DNA of 34,492 nt, taken from NCBI GenBank assembly GCA_019113985.1, contig DXGJ01000030.1:1-34492 (forward strand), given 5' to 3'. The position numbers and the translations under genes were made by a program. This stretch comes from Candidatus Levilactobacillus faecigallinarum (GTDB lineage Bacteria; Bacillota; Bacilli; Lactobacillales; Lactobacillaceae). Shown here in pieces: positions 15,944 to 23,762 of the stretch. Position 1 is the first letter of the stretch. The number at the start of each line of letters is the position of its first letter. The notes beneath the pieces were generated by a model. That model searched no databases and was not told the DNA's origin. It saw only the letters and a list, made by a program, of their open reading frames with translations.

Positions 15944-15972
15944 ATTATAGAGAAGCGCTCGCGCCGTGTCAA
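15944..15972 (-). promoter_or_regulatory. promoter of tRNA-Arg
   Basis: On the minus strand a consensus TTGACA (15967-15972), 17-base spacer, TATAAT (15944-15949). Confidence 0.85.
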
Positions 15973-15993
15973 TTGCGCGTTGCCCGGGGAAAG

Positions 15994-16022
15994 TTGACGT
16001 TCTGGGCCGCATTGGGTACAGT
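15994..16022 (+). promoter_or_regulatory. promoter of the 102-residue membrane protein gene
   Basis: TTGACG (15994-15999), 17-base spacer, TACAGT (16017-16022); leader of about 125 bases. Confidence 0.65.
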
Positions 16023-16155
16023 AGTCCTATTAGCAACGAAGACGTCAGCGCAGTTGACGACGGGTTATCGGGAACGGTAAACGAGGGTTTATCGGCGCGT
16101 TATCGCAAATCCGCCGTTGATACGTTTCAACATCATCCCTAAGGAGGAGCTTCCT

Positions 16156-16464
16156 GTGACTTTTATTCATATCGGTGCCGAAATCGTGGTTTTTTTCGCC
16201 GCCATCACGTTGATCTATTACTTTTTCCAGATTACTCAGGCCCTGGGTGAGCGCAAGCAGAACATCAAGTATCTGATTATTGCGGCGGTTGTGTTGTTTA
16301 TCGCCTATCCGGTCTCGAACCTCTCCGGCAAGCAACACGTGAGTCCCACCGACCAAGTCTCAGACCAGGTCAAAAAGACGCAAAAGAAACACCAAGAAAA
16401 GAAGGAGAGCAGCAAGCGAGCAAGCTCTTCGGTCAGTCAGTCTGAGAAGGACACCAGTCGTTAA
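16156..16464 (+). CDS. small membrane protein with a charged tail
   Basis: 102 residues. Two hydrophobic segments (about 5-25, VVFFAAITLIYYFFQI, and 38-55, YLIIAAVVLFIAYPVSNL) followed by a Lys-, Glu- and Ser-rich tail of about 45 residues (KKTQKKHQEKKESSKRASSS). Start is GTG 16156, chosen for the perfect AAGGAGG 8 bases before; the frame is open 13 codons further back but without such a site. No family recognised. The highly charged low-complexity tail probably lies in the cytoplasm or faces the wall. Confidence 0.75.
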   Translation: MTFIHIGAEIVVFFAAITLIYYFFQITQALGERKQNIKYLIIAAVVLFIAYPVSNLSGKQHVSPTDQVSDQVKKTQKKHQEKKESSKRASSSVSQSEKDTSR

Positions 16465-16515
16465 GCGGTTTGATGCCATTATTTAAAGATTTTTGAATTA
16501 TTTTAAGCTATCCCC

Positions 16516-16544
16516 TTGCAATATTCCTGTAACATTAAGATAAT
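16516..16544 (+). promoter_or_regulatory. promoter of the 49-residue protein gene
   Basis: TTGCAA (16516-16521), 17-base spacer, GATAAT (16539-16544), about 35 bases before the start codon. Confidence 0.7.
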
Positions 16545-16579
16545 GTAATTGTAACCTAAATGCACAGGGGGGATTACAG

Positions 16580-16729
16580 ATGACTGCTGTTTTGATTATT
16601 CTAGTGATTATTGGGTTGGCCGCTGCGGGGCAATATTACCTTAATAACCGGGAAGCTTTTCGGAAGAAGAGCAAGCACCTGGCGACCCGTCGGCGCATGC
16701 CCGAAGATTCTAATCGTCGTTTAAGTTAA
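16580..16729 (+). CDS. small single-helix membrane protein, 49 residues
   Basis: ATG 16580 behind AGGGGGGA gives MTAVLIILVIIGLAAAGQYY, one N-terminal membrane helix, then a strongly basic tail (FRKKSKHLATRRRMPEDSNRRLS). It has its own promoter 35 bases upstream and its own terminator right after the stop, so it is a compact, independent transcription unit. No family recognised. The basic tail suggests a cytoplasmic C-terminus that may contact RNA, lipid head groups or a partner protein; that is inference. Confidence 0.75.
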   Translation: MTAVLIILVIIGLAAAGQYYLNNREAFRKKSKHLATRRRMPEDSNRRLS

Positions 16730-16736
16730 AAGTTCA

Positions 16737-16768
16737 CCCGTTAGGCATCCGCTAACGGGCTTTTTTTT
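16737..16768 (+). terminator. terminator of the 49-residue protein gene
   Basis: CCCGTTAG (16737-16744) pairs with CTAACGGG (16752-16759), followed by a run of eight T. Confidence 0.9.
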
Positions 16769-16816
16769 GCCCAAATGTGCTACAGTAAAATAAAAAATGA
16801 AAGGGAGTTGCCGTTT

Positions 16817-17509
16817 ATGACCACACGCGTTTTGGTCGCCCATCCCCAGCTGGCGGATTCGACCAGTCAACAGTTTTTCAAAGCCAGCTTGCCCAAGACT
16901 GGCGTTATCTGGGAGCACCTGGATGCCCAACCGGCGTTGGATGTCGCCCGTGAGCAGGCCCAATTACGTCAGGCCGACCGAATTATTTTGCAATTTCCGC
17001 TGTATTGGTACGCCGCCCCAGCCAGTCTCAAGCAGTGGGAGGACACCGTTTTGACCAGAACTTTTGTTTATGGTGATCACCGCTACCCCCTGGCTGGGAA
17101 GGAAGTGGGCGTCGTGGTGACCACGGGGATGCCAGCTAAGGCCTTTCAGCGCGGCGGGGCCGAGGGCCTGACCCTGGATGCCGCGTTAGCCCCACTGGCC
17201 GCGGTCGCTCAGCGAGCCAAGATGACTTGGCTTCCCACCTTTGCGGTCCACCAATTCAGTTACCTGACGGAACCGCAGAAGCTACAGCTGGTCATCGACT
17301 ATCAACGTTACCTGACCCAGACACAGCCGGATACCCTGGCTAACCGACAGGCTTGGTTCGCCCAACGACTCCCAGAGATGGTGCAACAGTTGCCAGCGGC
17401 CCAGCGGCCGACCGGCGAGTTGATAACGACGACTTTTGACCAACAACGCGACGCGCTCGAGGAGTTGGCCGACACCTTAGCCATGATTAAGGAGACCGAA
17501 GATGACTGA
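16817..17509 (+). CDS. NAD(P)H oxidoreductase / quinone reductase, flavodoxin fold
   Basis: 230 residues. Starts MTTRVLVAHPQLADSTSQQFF, the strand-loop of the Flavodoxin_2 family (KefF, MdaB, NQO1-like), with the typical ADRIILQFPLYWYAAPASLKQWEDTVL stretch at about 55-80 and VVTTGMPAKAF near 100. Probably an FMN-dependent reductase of quinones or nitro/azo compounds in the cytoplasm. ATG 16817 lies behind AAAGGGAG; 14 codons of open frame upstream lack a ribosome site. Its C-terminal segment (185-230) is longer than in KefF. The next small gene overlaps its stop. Confidence 0.88.
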   Translation: MTTRVLVAHPQLADSTSQQFFKASLPKTGVIWEHLDAQPALDVAREQAQLRQADRIILQFPLYWYAAPASLKQWEDTVLTRTFVYGDHRYPLAGKEVGVVVTTGMPAKAFQRGGAEGLTLDAALAPLAAVAQRAKMTWLPTFAVHQFSYLTEPQKLQLVIDYQRYLTQTQPDTLANRQAWFAQRLPEMVQQLPAAQRPTGELITTTFDQQRDALEELADTLAMIKETEDD

Positions 17510-17678
17510 CCAAGAATGGTTACACCAACAATTACAGACGTTGGCTGCGCAACAACCCCAGTTCACGGACCGGGCCTTCTGGCTGGCCTTGGACCAGGTG
17601 GTTCGAGAACAGGCGCAGCGTCATGACCAGTTGCAGGGGGAAGTCGATGGCCGGACCTGGCGACCGGATCGCTGGTAA
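17502..17678 (+). CDS. 58-residue protein coupled to the oxidoreductase
   Basis: ATG 17502 lies inside the end of the oxidoreductase gene (8-base overlap) with AAGGAGA 8 bases upstream. The product MTDQEWLHQQLQTLAAQQPQ...DGRTWRPDRW is Gln- and Trp-rich, soluble and probably helical. No family recognised. Translational coupling suggests a role with the oxidoreductase, for example as a small partner protein. A bidirectional terminator follows. Confidence 0.7.
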   Translation: MTDQEWLHQQLQTLAAQQPQFTDRAFWLALDQVVREQAQRHDQLQGEVDGRTWRPDRW

Positions 17679-17679
17679 A

Positions 17680-17706
17680 CAAAAAGGGTGGCACTTGGCC
17701 ACCCCC
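17680..17706. terminator. bidirectional terminator
   Basis: GGGTGGC-acttg-GCCACCC with an A-run on the left; on the minus strand it gives a strong terminator (stem plus TTTTTG) for the kinase gene. Confidence 0.8.
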
Positions 17707-17717
17707 TTGAAGCGTTG

Positions 17718-18548
17718 TTAGGCATTGATGTCGTCGTAGTCGCGGTTTTGTGCGGCCCAATGGTTAATGGGACCGAACTTGTGGCCGACTTCGATGGGTT
17801 GTCCGATGGCCGTATTGACGAAGGCCTTGGCGATCGTGATGGCCCGTTTCATCGGTGTCCCTTTGGCGATTTCGGCGGTGATGCAGGCCGACAACGAATC
17901 GCCCGTACCGTTGACCCGGTCGGTGGCGTGGTAGGGCTGACTGAGCCAGAACTCCTCGCCGGATTCCAACAAGATAAAGTCGCGGACCGTGGTCTGATCG
18001 GTGAGAGCGTGACTGCCCTTGGCCACGATGTTTTTGGCGCCCATTGCTTGCATCTTGTGGGCGGCGGTGACCATGTCGGCATCCGTTTTAATTGACATCT
18101 CGGCGATTTTCTCGACCTCGAAGAAGTTGGGCGTTAACACGGTGGCTAACGGTAGCAGCTTGGTCCGAAGGGTCTCAAAGGCACTCTCTTCGAGCAACTG
18201 GTTGCCGTGCTTGGTCATGATGACCGGGTCGACCACCAGGGGCCCGAAGTCGGCCTTCTGGTAGTTGCGGACCACGTTGTTGATCAACTCGGAATCGGCT
18301 AACATGCCGGTCTTAGACGCCCGGATGTGGTAGTCGTCGGCGAGGTCGGCGAATTCCTGGTCGATGAAGTCGGTCGGCATGGGCACGCTGGCGTGAATGC
18401 CATAGGAGTTGCCCGCAACACACGCGGTGATGACGGATGCCCCGTAGACGCCCCGGGAGAAAAAGGTATGTAAGTCGGCTTGCATGCCGGCACTGCCATC
18501 GCTATCGGACCCAGCAATGGTGAGGGCTTGCGGAAACGTATTTGTCAT
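17718..18548 (-). CDS. pyridoxine / hydroxymethylpyrimidine kinase (PdxK/ThiD family)
   Basis: 276 residues. Ribokinase-fold kinase starting MTNTFPQALTIAGSDSDGSAGMQADLHTFF-type signature, where the first conserved block carries GSDSDGSAG, followed by GVYGASVITA, VVDPVIMTKHGNQLL at about 125-139, and the C-terminal anion-hole motif NGTGDSLSA with a catalytic Asp (GTGD) in place of the GTGC seen in many ThiD proteins. It phosphorylates either pyridoxine/pyridoxal or HMP; no thiamin genes lie nearby, so a vitamin B6 salvage role is as likely as thiamin synthesis. Start ATG 18546-18548 behind GGAGG; the longer frame upstream lacks a ribosome site. Confidence 0.88.
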   Translation of the reverse strand: MTNTFPQALTIAGSDSDGSAGMQADLHTFFSRGVYGASVITACVAGNSYGIHASVPMPTDFIDQEFADLADDYHIRASKTGMLADSELINNVVRNYQKADFGPLVVDPVIMTKHGNQLLEESAFETLRTKLLPLATVLTPNFFEVEKIAEMSIKTDADMVTAAHKMQAMGAKNIVAKGSHALTDQTTVRDFILLESGEEFWLSQPYHATDRVNGTGDSLSACITAEIAKGTPMKRAITIAKAFVNTAIGQPIEVGHKFGPINHWAAQNRDYDDINA

Positions 18549-18684
18549 GGTACCAACCTCCGAATAGTAAGTTCCGCGGGGACAGTTCGCTGTGGCCCCG
18601 TGGTCATGTAGTAACAAGAATAGCATGGTTAATCCGAAAATACGACCCACACGCCTGGGTTGATTTGGAAAGTGAGTGGGGAAA

Positions 18685-18981
18685 ATGACATCAGAAAAGT
18701 GGCGGGGCGTCGCCTGGGGACTAGTGGGTATTCTAGCCGGAGCCTACGCATTACAGGGAGCGACCAGCTGGGCCTACCGGATAATTCCGTCCGAACCAGC
18801 AACTTTATCGCTCGGGCTGGTCCTATCTGTGATAAGCTTAATTGGAATCGTGCGAACGTTCCGCCGGCAAACGGGTTGGCGCATCGTCTGGCTGGTGGTG
18901 GCCTTTTGGGTCGCCCTGCTGGGTGCGGTGATGGACGGTCTGCTGCTGTGGTTCGGTCGAACGGTTACCGGATTTTACTGA
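18685..18981 (+). CDS. small membrane protein, three predicted helices
   Basis: About 98 residues with hydrophobic segments near 8-27, 40-60 and 68-90 (IVWLVVAFWVALLGAVMDGLLLWF). No family recognised. Start uncertain: ATG 18685 has only GTGGGGAAA in front, and an in-frame GTG at 18676 has GGAAAG close by. It precedes codA by 45 bases and may be co-transcribed with it; a membrane partner of a cytosine deaminase would be unusual, so the link may be positional. Confidence 0.6.
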   Translation: MTSEKWRGVAWGLVGILAGAYALQGATSWAYRIIPSEPATLSLGLVLSVISLIGIVRTFRRQTGWRIVWLVVAFWVALLGAVMDGLLLWFGRTVTGFY

Positions 18982-19026
18982 AACCCGGGCGTTGATTAAA
19001 AATATTACGGGAGGTATTATTGGCGC

Positions 19027-20265
19027 ATGTTAATTCAGCAAGGATTCATCGAAAATGCCAAGCAACCACAGGATATTCGAATTGAGGATGGCAAGTTCAC
19101 GGCGATTGCCGCACACTTGACCCCCAAAGATGATGAAGAGGTCATCGATGCGACCGGTAAGTTAGTCTTACCACCATTCGTTGACCCACACGTTCACTTG
19201 GACAGTACCATGACGGCTGGTGATCCGGAATGGAACCAGTCCGGGACCTTGTTTGACGGGATTCGTATCTGGGGTGAACGGAAGAAGACCCTGAGTCACG
19301 AGGACGTGAAGGCGCGGGCCCATAAGGCATTGGCCTTACAAGCCAGCCACGGGATTCAATTCGTGCGGTCCCACGTGGATGTGACCGACCCGAACCTAAC
19401 TGCGCTGAAGGCTTTAATCGAAGTGCGCGACGAAGTCAAAGATTTCATCGAACTTCAATTAGTGGCGTTCCCACAAGAGGGGATTCTATCGTTCCCCCAC
19501 GGTAAGGAATTGATCGAACAGGCGGCTAAGTTGGGTGTGGATGCTATCGGGGCCATTCCGCATTTTGAATTCACCCGTGAATACAGCGTTGAATCCTTAC
19601 ACTACGCGGTGGGCATTGCCGAGAAGTACGGCAAGCTGGTCGACGCGCACTGTGACGAAATTGATGACCCAGCTTCCCGGGGTCTGGAGACCTTAGCGAC
19701 CCTGGCTTACGAGACAGGAATGGGCGACAAGGTAACCGCCAGTCACACTACGGCGATGGGCTCGTACAACAACGCCTACGCCTACAAGTTGATGCGGTTG
19801 TTGAAGATGGCCAACATCAATATGATTTCGAATCCGTTGATCAACACCCACTTGGGCGGCCGGTTCGACACTTACCCCAAGCGGCGGGGGTTGACCCGGG
19901 TCAAGGAATTGAACGAAAATGGGATTAACGTGGCCTTCGGGGAAGATGACATCAAGGATCCGTGGTACCCAATGGGTGACGGTAACATGTTGGACGCCTT
20001 ACATACCGGGATCCACGTGACCCAGATGATGGGCTACGACGACATCTTGAACTCGTATCAGTTCGTGACCACGCACGGTGCCAAAGCCATGCACGTGACC
20101 GACCATTATGGGATTGCCGAGGGCAAGCCGGCTAACCTGGTTATCATGAACAGTGATAACTTCTACAACGCGTTAAACACGCGGGCCGAAGTCCTCTACT
20201 CAATCCACCACGGCCGCGTAACGGTCAAGACCGACCCCAAGCAGGTTCACTTGAACTTAGACTAA
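19027..20265 (+). CDS. codA: cytosine deaminase
   Basis: 412 residues. Converts cytosine to uracil and ammonia in pyrimidine salvage. The sequence follows E. coli CodA closely with a constant offset of six: metal ligands H55 and H57 (DPHVHLDST), H208 and catalytic E211 (DAHCDEIDD), H240 (ASHTTAMGSY) and D307 in FGEDDIKDPWYP. The residue before D307 is Glu, where E. coli has His. Also present: WNQSGTLFDGI and IPHFEFTREY. ATG 19027 lies behind GGGAGG with a slightly long 12-base spacing. The usual cytosine permease (codB) is not adjacent. A strong terminator follows. Confidence 0.96.
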   Translation: MLIQQGFIENAKQPQDIRIEDGKFTAIAAHLTPKDDEEVIDATGKLVLPPFVDPHVHLDSTMTAGDPEWNQSGTLFDGIRIWGERKKTLSHEDVKARAHKALALQASHGIQFVRSHVDVTDPNLTALKALIEVRDEVKDFIELQLVAFPQEGILSFPHGKELIEQAAKLGVDAIGAIPHFEFTREYSVESLHYAVGIAEKYGKLVDAHCDEIDDPASRGLETLATLAYETGMGDKVTASHTTAMGSYNNAYAYKLMRLLKMANINMISNPLINTHLGGRFDTYPKRRGLTRVKELNENGINVAFGEDDIKDPWYPMGDGNMLDALHTGIHVTQMMGYDDILNSYQFVTTHGAKAMHVTDHYGIAEGKPANLVIMNSDNFYNALNTRAEVLYSIHHGRVTVKTDPKQVHLNLD

Positions 20266-20282
20266 ATGAATTGAATTTGAAG

Positions 20283-20318
20283 GCAGGTTTCCTGGACAGA
20301 TGGGAACCTGCTTTTTTG
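20283..20318 (+). terminator. terminator of codA
   Basis: GCAGGTTTCC pairs with GGGAACCTGC (one wobble), followed by six T. Confidence 0.9.
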
Positions 20319-20375
20319 TTGTTGATGAACTAATACTATTGGCCGCTGCCAGTCGCTCCGTTCCGCCGGTACCGC

Positions 20376-20505
20376 GGCACCGTAGTGGGCACGACTCCGA
20401 AGCTACGCGAAAACCACGCGCATCTCCGGAGCTCGGCCTTGGTGTAACCCAGCTGAGGAACGCTGGCTAACACCAACGACACCATGGTGCCACAAACCGG
20501 CTCCA
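20376..20505 (-). repeat. structured intergenic element B1
   Basis: Read on the minus strand: closing stem GGCACCATGGTG/CACTACGGTGCC (20480-20491 with 20376-20387); hairpin 1 with TTGGTGT/ACACCAA and inner CCAGC/GCTGG; junction GGCCGAG; hairpin 2 with CTCCGGAG/CTTCGGAG, an A/G internal mismatch, TGCGCG/CGCGTA and a 7-base loop TGGTTTT; then TCGTGCCCAC. The G-U pair in CTCCGGAG/CTTCGGAG becomes A-C on the other strand, which favours a minus-strand RNA. Confidence 0.7.
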
Positions 20506-20794
20506 CTGCGCTAATGTTGTGAGTAAGGGCTACATGTGCTATTCTATGGCCCACCAATTTGTCTGCCGTCTATAGATAATTACGTATTAGATGATTTCGG
20601 TGATTGTTCAAAATCGCTGTCACCTGTCGAGCGTCAATCCGCATCAGTCCCGCAGAGATAGCCGTGGACTAGTGGTATTGTGCTCTCATGTGACCAAGTA
20701 CCAGTTACGCGAACCAGTATGTCAATTGCCGACAATGTTCGGCTGGAACGTGAATGTAACCAGTCAATGGACTTTCGTTAGCAGTTTCCGCAGT

Positions 20795-20945
20795 CATAGC
20801 GACGTGGAGCCGACTTTGGCACCGTGGTGAAATTGTTGTTAAGGGACGTCCTTTGTCGCTTTACAACAAGGCCGAGTTCTCGAGACAAGTGGGTTGCTTG
20901 GCTTGAGAATCGTGCCCACTACGGTGACAATACTCGGCGGAGCAG
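20795..20945 (+). repeat. structured intergenic element B2
   Basis: Plus-strand copy. Closing stem GGCACCGTGGTG (20818-20829) with CACTACGGTGAC (20917-20928); hairpin 1 TTGTTGT (20833-20839)/ACAACAA (20863-20869) with inner AAG-GAC/GTC-CTT; junction GGCCGAG; hairpin 2 TTCTCGAG (20877-20884)/CTTGAGAA (20902-20909), A/G mismatch, CAAG/CTTG and loop TGGGTTG. The flank TAGCG...TGGAGCCG before the stem also occurs at B1. Confidence 0.72.
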
Positions 20946-20960
20946 AGCGGGCACCAGCGA

Positions 20961-20998
20961 CAAAAAAGTTGTGGTATTGGCACTTGCCAAACCACAAA
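20961..20998 (-). terminator. distal terminator of the LysM gene
   Basis: On the minus strand TTGTGGTTTGGC pairs with GCCAATACCACAA around AAGT, followed by CTTTTTTG. Confidence 0.75.
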
Positions 20999-21026
20999 AA
21001 AACCACCGACCGGTAGTCGATGGTTT
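20996..21026 (-). terminator. proximal terminator of the LysM gene
   Basis: On the minus strand AACCATCGA pairs with TCGGTGGTT, followed by a T-run; it adjoins the distal one, giving tandem terminators. Confidence 0.75.
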
Positions 21027-21047
21027 GAAAGGTAAATTCAGTTTAGC

Positions 21048-21686
21048 TTAACCTAAAGACCAGGCTTGCATACCTTGGGCCTTGTACAGGCTAACGGCAG
21101 CGTTCACTTGATCTTCAACGGAACCGCCACTGATGTGCATGTTTTGGAATAAACCGTAAGCGCCGGAAGTTGAGTTCCGAACGGATGCTTGCCAGTTGGA
21201 TTCACGTTGGATGATGGCGTTCCAAGTCGAAGCAGAAACACCAGTCCGGGAAGACATTTGGCTAAGAACGTAGCTCTTCATGTTGCTACCCGTGTAGCTG
21301 GAACTTGAAGAAGTCGTCGAAGTAGTGTTGTTAGTGGTTGCAGCTTGTTGCGTCGTCGTAGCTGGTTGGGTGTACGTTGACGTTTGTTGTTGCGTAGATT
21401 GTGCGGCTGGTTGTTGGTAAGTCGTCGTAGCAGTTGCTTGCGTTGACGTTGCCGTGGTTGCATCCGGAATGTTTAATTGTTGACCTGGTAAGATCAAGTG
21501 GCCCTGGATGTTGTTGGCCTTTTCGATAGCGTTGATGGTTGAGTTGTACTTTTGGGAGATAGCCCAAACTGAGTCACCGGCTTTAACGGTGTAAGTGGTC
21601 GCAGCACTTGCGTTGATGGAACCCGCGAAGAACAGGCCTAAGGCTGCAGCGGTCGTTGCCATGATACTCGTAACTAATTTTTTCAA
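21048..21686 (-). CDS. secreted LysM protein with lytic-transglycosylase-like domain
   Basis: 212 residues. Signal peptide [20 protein letters not shown] followed by AGSINASA, cleaved before ATTYTV; one LysM domain (about 33-75, [20 protein letters not shown]...[11 protein letters not shown]) binds peptidoglycan; a Thr/Gln/Ser-rich linker (75-135); then a C-terminal domain with the probable catalytic Glu in IIQRESNWQ and the YGLFQ motif of transglycosylases. It cuts or remodels the cell wall outside the cell. TTG at 21684-21686 is taken as the start because AGGAG lies 8 bases before; an in-frame GTG three codons earlier overlaps that site. Highly preferred codons suggest strong expression. 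Confidence 0.88.
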   Translation of the reverse strand: MKKLVTSIMATTAAALGLFFAGSINASAATTYTVKAGDSVWAISQKYNSTINAIEKANNIQGHLILPGQQLNIPDATTATSTQATATTTYQQPAAQSTQQQTSTYTQPATTTQQAATTNNTTSTTSSSSSYTGSNMKSYVLSQMSSRTGVSASTWNAIIQRESNWQASVRNSTSGAYGLFQNMHISGGSVEDQVNAAVSLYKAQGMQAWSLG

Positions 21687-22059
21687 AATATACACTCCTA
21701 TAGTTGGTTGATATCGGTCGGTCTCAGAAACAAATCATTGCGGCGATTACTCGCTCAAGCAACAAACCAGAGTTTACCGGCTGCGTGTTACCGTTCAGTA
21801 TCACGAATTTTAAGCTCGTGCTTCAAAACTACGTGTAATTGAAATATTCTGTAACATTTGTCATATAGAAGGCATATCTTGAAAGGGGTTAATTACCCGC
21901 TAGCCTAACGGAATCGATGGGAATTGCGACATTTTAGGATATTAAGTTTATTACCGTATTAATGGTGGGTGAAATGTGGCAAATTGAAACGGCCAACTAA
22001 ATTGCCTGGTTAACAAGCAATTTATCATGGAATTGCAACCGTTTTCGACGTCACGAGCA
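21687..22059. other. gene-free leader and promoter region of the LysM gene
   Basis: AT-rich 370 bases without a gene between two minus-strand genes. It probably holds the LysM promoter and a leader of about 100 bases. I see no repeat or further structure that I can support. Confidence 0.5.
21797..21826 (-). promoter_or_regulatory. possible promoter of the LysM gene
   Basis: On the minus strand TTGAAG (21821-21826), 18-base spacer, GATACT (21797-21802). Confidence 0.4.
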
Positions 22060-22096
22060 CACAAAAAGCGCTCGGAAGGGCTCCCGAACGCTTATT
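22060..22096 (-). terminator. terminator overlapping the stop of the next gene
   Basis: On the minus strand AGCGTTCGG pairs with CCGAGCGCT, followed by TTTTTG; the stem starts right after the stop codon. Confidence 0.8.
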
Positions 22097-22565
22097 TCTT
22101 GGTGTGTTTTGCTTTTTTGATGGTCGCCACAGTGGCTTTTTTCTCTTCGGCGACTGGTTTCTTCTTATTTTGATGTTGTGCGCGAAGTTGTTCCTTCAGG
22201 GCTTCAATCTCATCGATGTGCTCGGTCTTCCATTCCTGATAGGAACTGGTCGAGTCGGTATCGTTGGGTTTCAGACCGGTGTTCAGCCAGAAACAGGCTT
22301 CGGATAAACTAGGGAAATTATGGCTCCAGAGGGTTTGACCGTTATCGGAGTCAAACGCAACGTAGGAACGAAAGTGCTTCTTCAAGAAGGTATGACGCCG
22401 GATCTTGAAGGCCTCACGTTTTCGCGTCAACCGATAGTCTGGTAAGATGTACTGACCGGAGCGTGCTAATATAGGAAATGGTTCGCTCAACTGGTCGTGT
22501 TGATCTTTCAGCATGGCCTGAGCTTGTTCGACGGTGATTAAAGACGCACGGATTGGATTTTTCAT
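22092..22565 (-). CDS. hypothetical protein with Lys-rich C-terminus
   Basis: 157 residues, soluble. The central part (about 40-110) is aromatic and basic, with KIRRHTFLKKHFRSYVAFDSD and FPSLSEACFWLNTGL; a helical segment EWKTEHIDEIEALKEQLRAQ follows, then a tail of Lys and Ala (KKATVATIKKAKHTKK). No family recognised. The basic tail could bind nucleic acid or the membrane. ATG 22563-22565 lies behind AAGGGGGCC with 9-base spacing. Monocistronic, with its own terminator. Confidence 0.75.
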   Translation of the reverse strand: MKNPIRASLITVEQAQAMLKDQHDQLSEPFPILARSGQYILPDYRLTRKREAFKIRRHTFLKKHFRSYVAFDSDNGQTLWSHNFPSLSEACFWLNTGLKPNDTDSTSSYQEWKTEHIDEIEALKEQLRAQHQNKKKPVAEEKKATVATIKKAKHTKK

Positions 22566-22844
22566 TATAAAGGCCCCCTTTAGAATTAAACAAGGTAACG
22601 CTACGCCACCCACGGACAGACATCTCTAATTACTAGGTTAGCATAATCCGCAAATTATGAAAATGATTTCAATCTCAAAATTAGTCTTTTTTAAGGTGAA
22701 ATTGGCGAAAGATTTTCGGAAAGAAACTTAACCAAAGCTGGCCCCAATGGTAACGGCTTCACGAATTTGGTAATACCCAATTTCGTCGATGTGCGGGTAA
22801 AGTATGGTAAACTAGCTAGGATTAGGTGAAAGTGAGGCGGCATA

Positions 22845-23729
22845 TTGGCACAAAAATATTACGCGGTTCGTAAGGGGCACCACCCCGGAATCTATCGGAC
22901 TTGGCCGGAAACACAGCAGCAGGTCAGCGGTTTCCCGGGCGCTCAGTACAAGAGCTTCCCGACTGAAGCGGCTGCGCGCGCCTTTATGCAGACGGGGCCT
23001 CAGGTAACCTCCCGGCGAACAGGGGCTAAGACGTCACGTTCACAAGAAACCACTACGGCAACCAAGTTTTCTGCTGAGATTACCGTCTATACGGATGGTG
23101 GCTCACGGAATACGGGGAACGTTGCCGGGGGCCACGTTCGCGAGAGCGACAAGGCCGCTTGGGCGTACCGCATCGAGTTGCCGGAACGGGCAGTCACGGG
23201 TTCCGCCGGTGAGTGGGGCGCCAGCAATAATCGCATGGAAATCATGGCGTTTTTGCGGGCGCTAGAGGAATTGGATCAGTTGGGCCAAGCGGCCAAGCCG
23301 ATTCAGTTCGTTTTGGACTCCCGGTACGTGTTGAACGCCATCACGCAAGGGTGGTTAGCTGGCTGGAAGCGCCGCGGTTGGAAACGCAGTGCGGGACCGT
23401 TAGCGAACGCGGAACTCTGGCGGGAAGTTGACCGGTTATTACCGAAATTCACCCATTTAAACTTTAATTGGACAAAGGGTCATGCCACGAACCAGGGGAA
23501 CGTCTTTGTCGATCACCTGTTAAACCAGACGATGGACCAAATGACCGCAGGGGAGGCAGCACCGACCACGGCGACGCACCAGACGGCAACGCCGAGTCGG
23601 CCACAGAACACCACACCCGCGAAGCCGAAACCGGCAGCGCAACCAGCGAGTCAAGCAACGATTGACCGTTCGGTCGCCGCGATTCGGGATATTTTACGGG
23701 ATGCGGGCATGCAAGATCATCAGTCATGA
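22845..23729 (+). CDS. ribonuclease HI with viroplasmin-type N-terminal domain
   Basis: 294 residues. Degrades RNA in RNA-DNA hybrids. N-terminal RNase HI/viroplasmin domain (about 4-49: KYYAVRKGHHPGIYRTWPE...FPTEAAARAFM) that binds hybrids; RNase H domain (about 77-232) with the catalytic D84 (YTDGGS), E132 (NRMEIMAF), D158 (LDSRYV) and D223 (VFVDHLLN), plus H213. The loop GNVAGGHVRESDKAA after the first strand is longer than in E. coli RNase HI. A 60-residue Pro/Ala/Thr-rich C-terminal tail ends in a short helix. Start TTG 22845 behind GTGAGGCGG. Confidence 0.92.
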   Translation: MAQKYYAVRKGHHPGIYRTWPETQQQVSGFPGAQYKSFPTEAAARAFMQTGPQVTSRRTGAKTSRSQETTTATKFSAEITVYTDGGSRNTGNVAGGHVRESDKAAWAYRIELPERAVTGSAGEWGASNNRMEIMAFLRALEELDQLGQAAKPIQFVLDSRYVLNAITQGWLAGWKRRGWKRSAGPLANAELWREVDRLLPKFTHLNFNWTKGHATNQGNVFVDHLLNQTMDQMTAGEAAPTTATHQTATPSRPQNTTPAKPKPAAQPASQATIDRSVAAIRDILRDAGMQDHQS

Positions 23730-23762
23730 ACTGACAATTAATAAAGTAGTGAGGTATCCACG

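Larger units (their letters stand above)
20319..20962. other. gene-free stretch holding two structured repeats (locus B)
   Basis: About 640 bases between convergent codA and the LysM gene without a supportable gene. It holds element B1 on the minus strand at the left and B2 on the plus strand at the right, 5' ends facing each other across about 310 bases. The middle contains short open frames only, none with a ribosome site or recognisable product. Confidence 0.75.

Noticed and set aside
20591..21051. Short open frames in locus B
   Set aside because: They run through element B2 and the tandem terminators; composition is not protein-like and no ribosome sites are present.
21830..21860. WalR-type box (paired TGTWAH hexamers) before the LysM gene
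   Set aside because: TGTAAT and TGTAAC are present but 10 bases apart rather than 5, and on the wrong strand for the gene.
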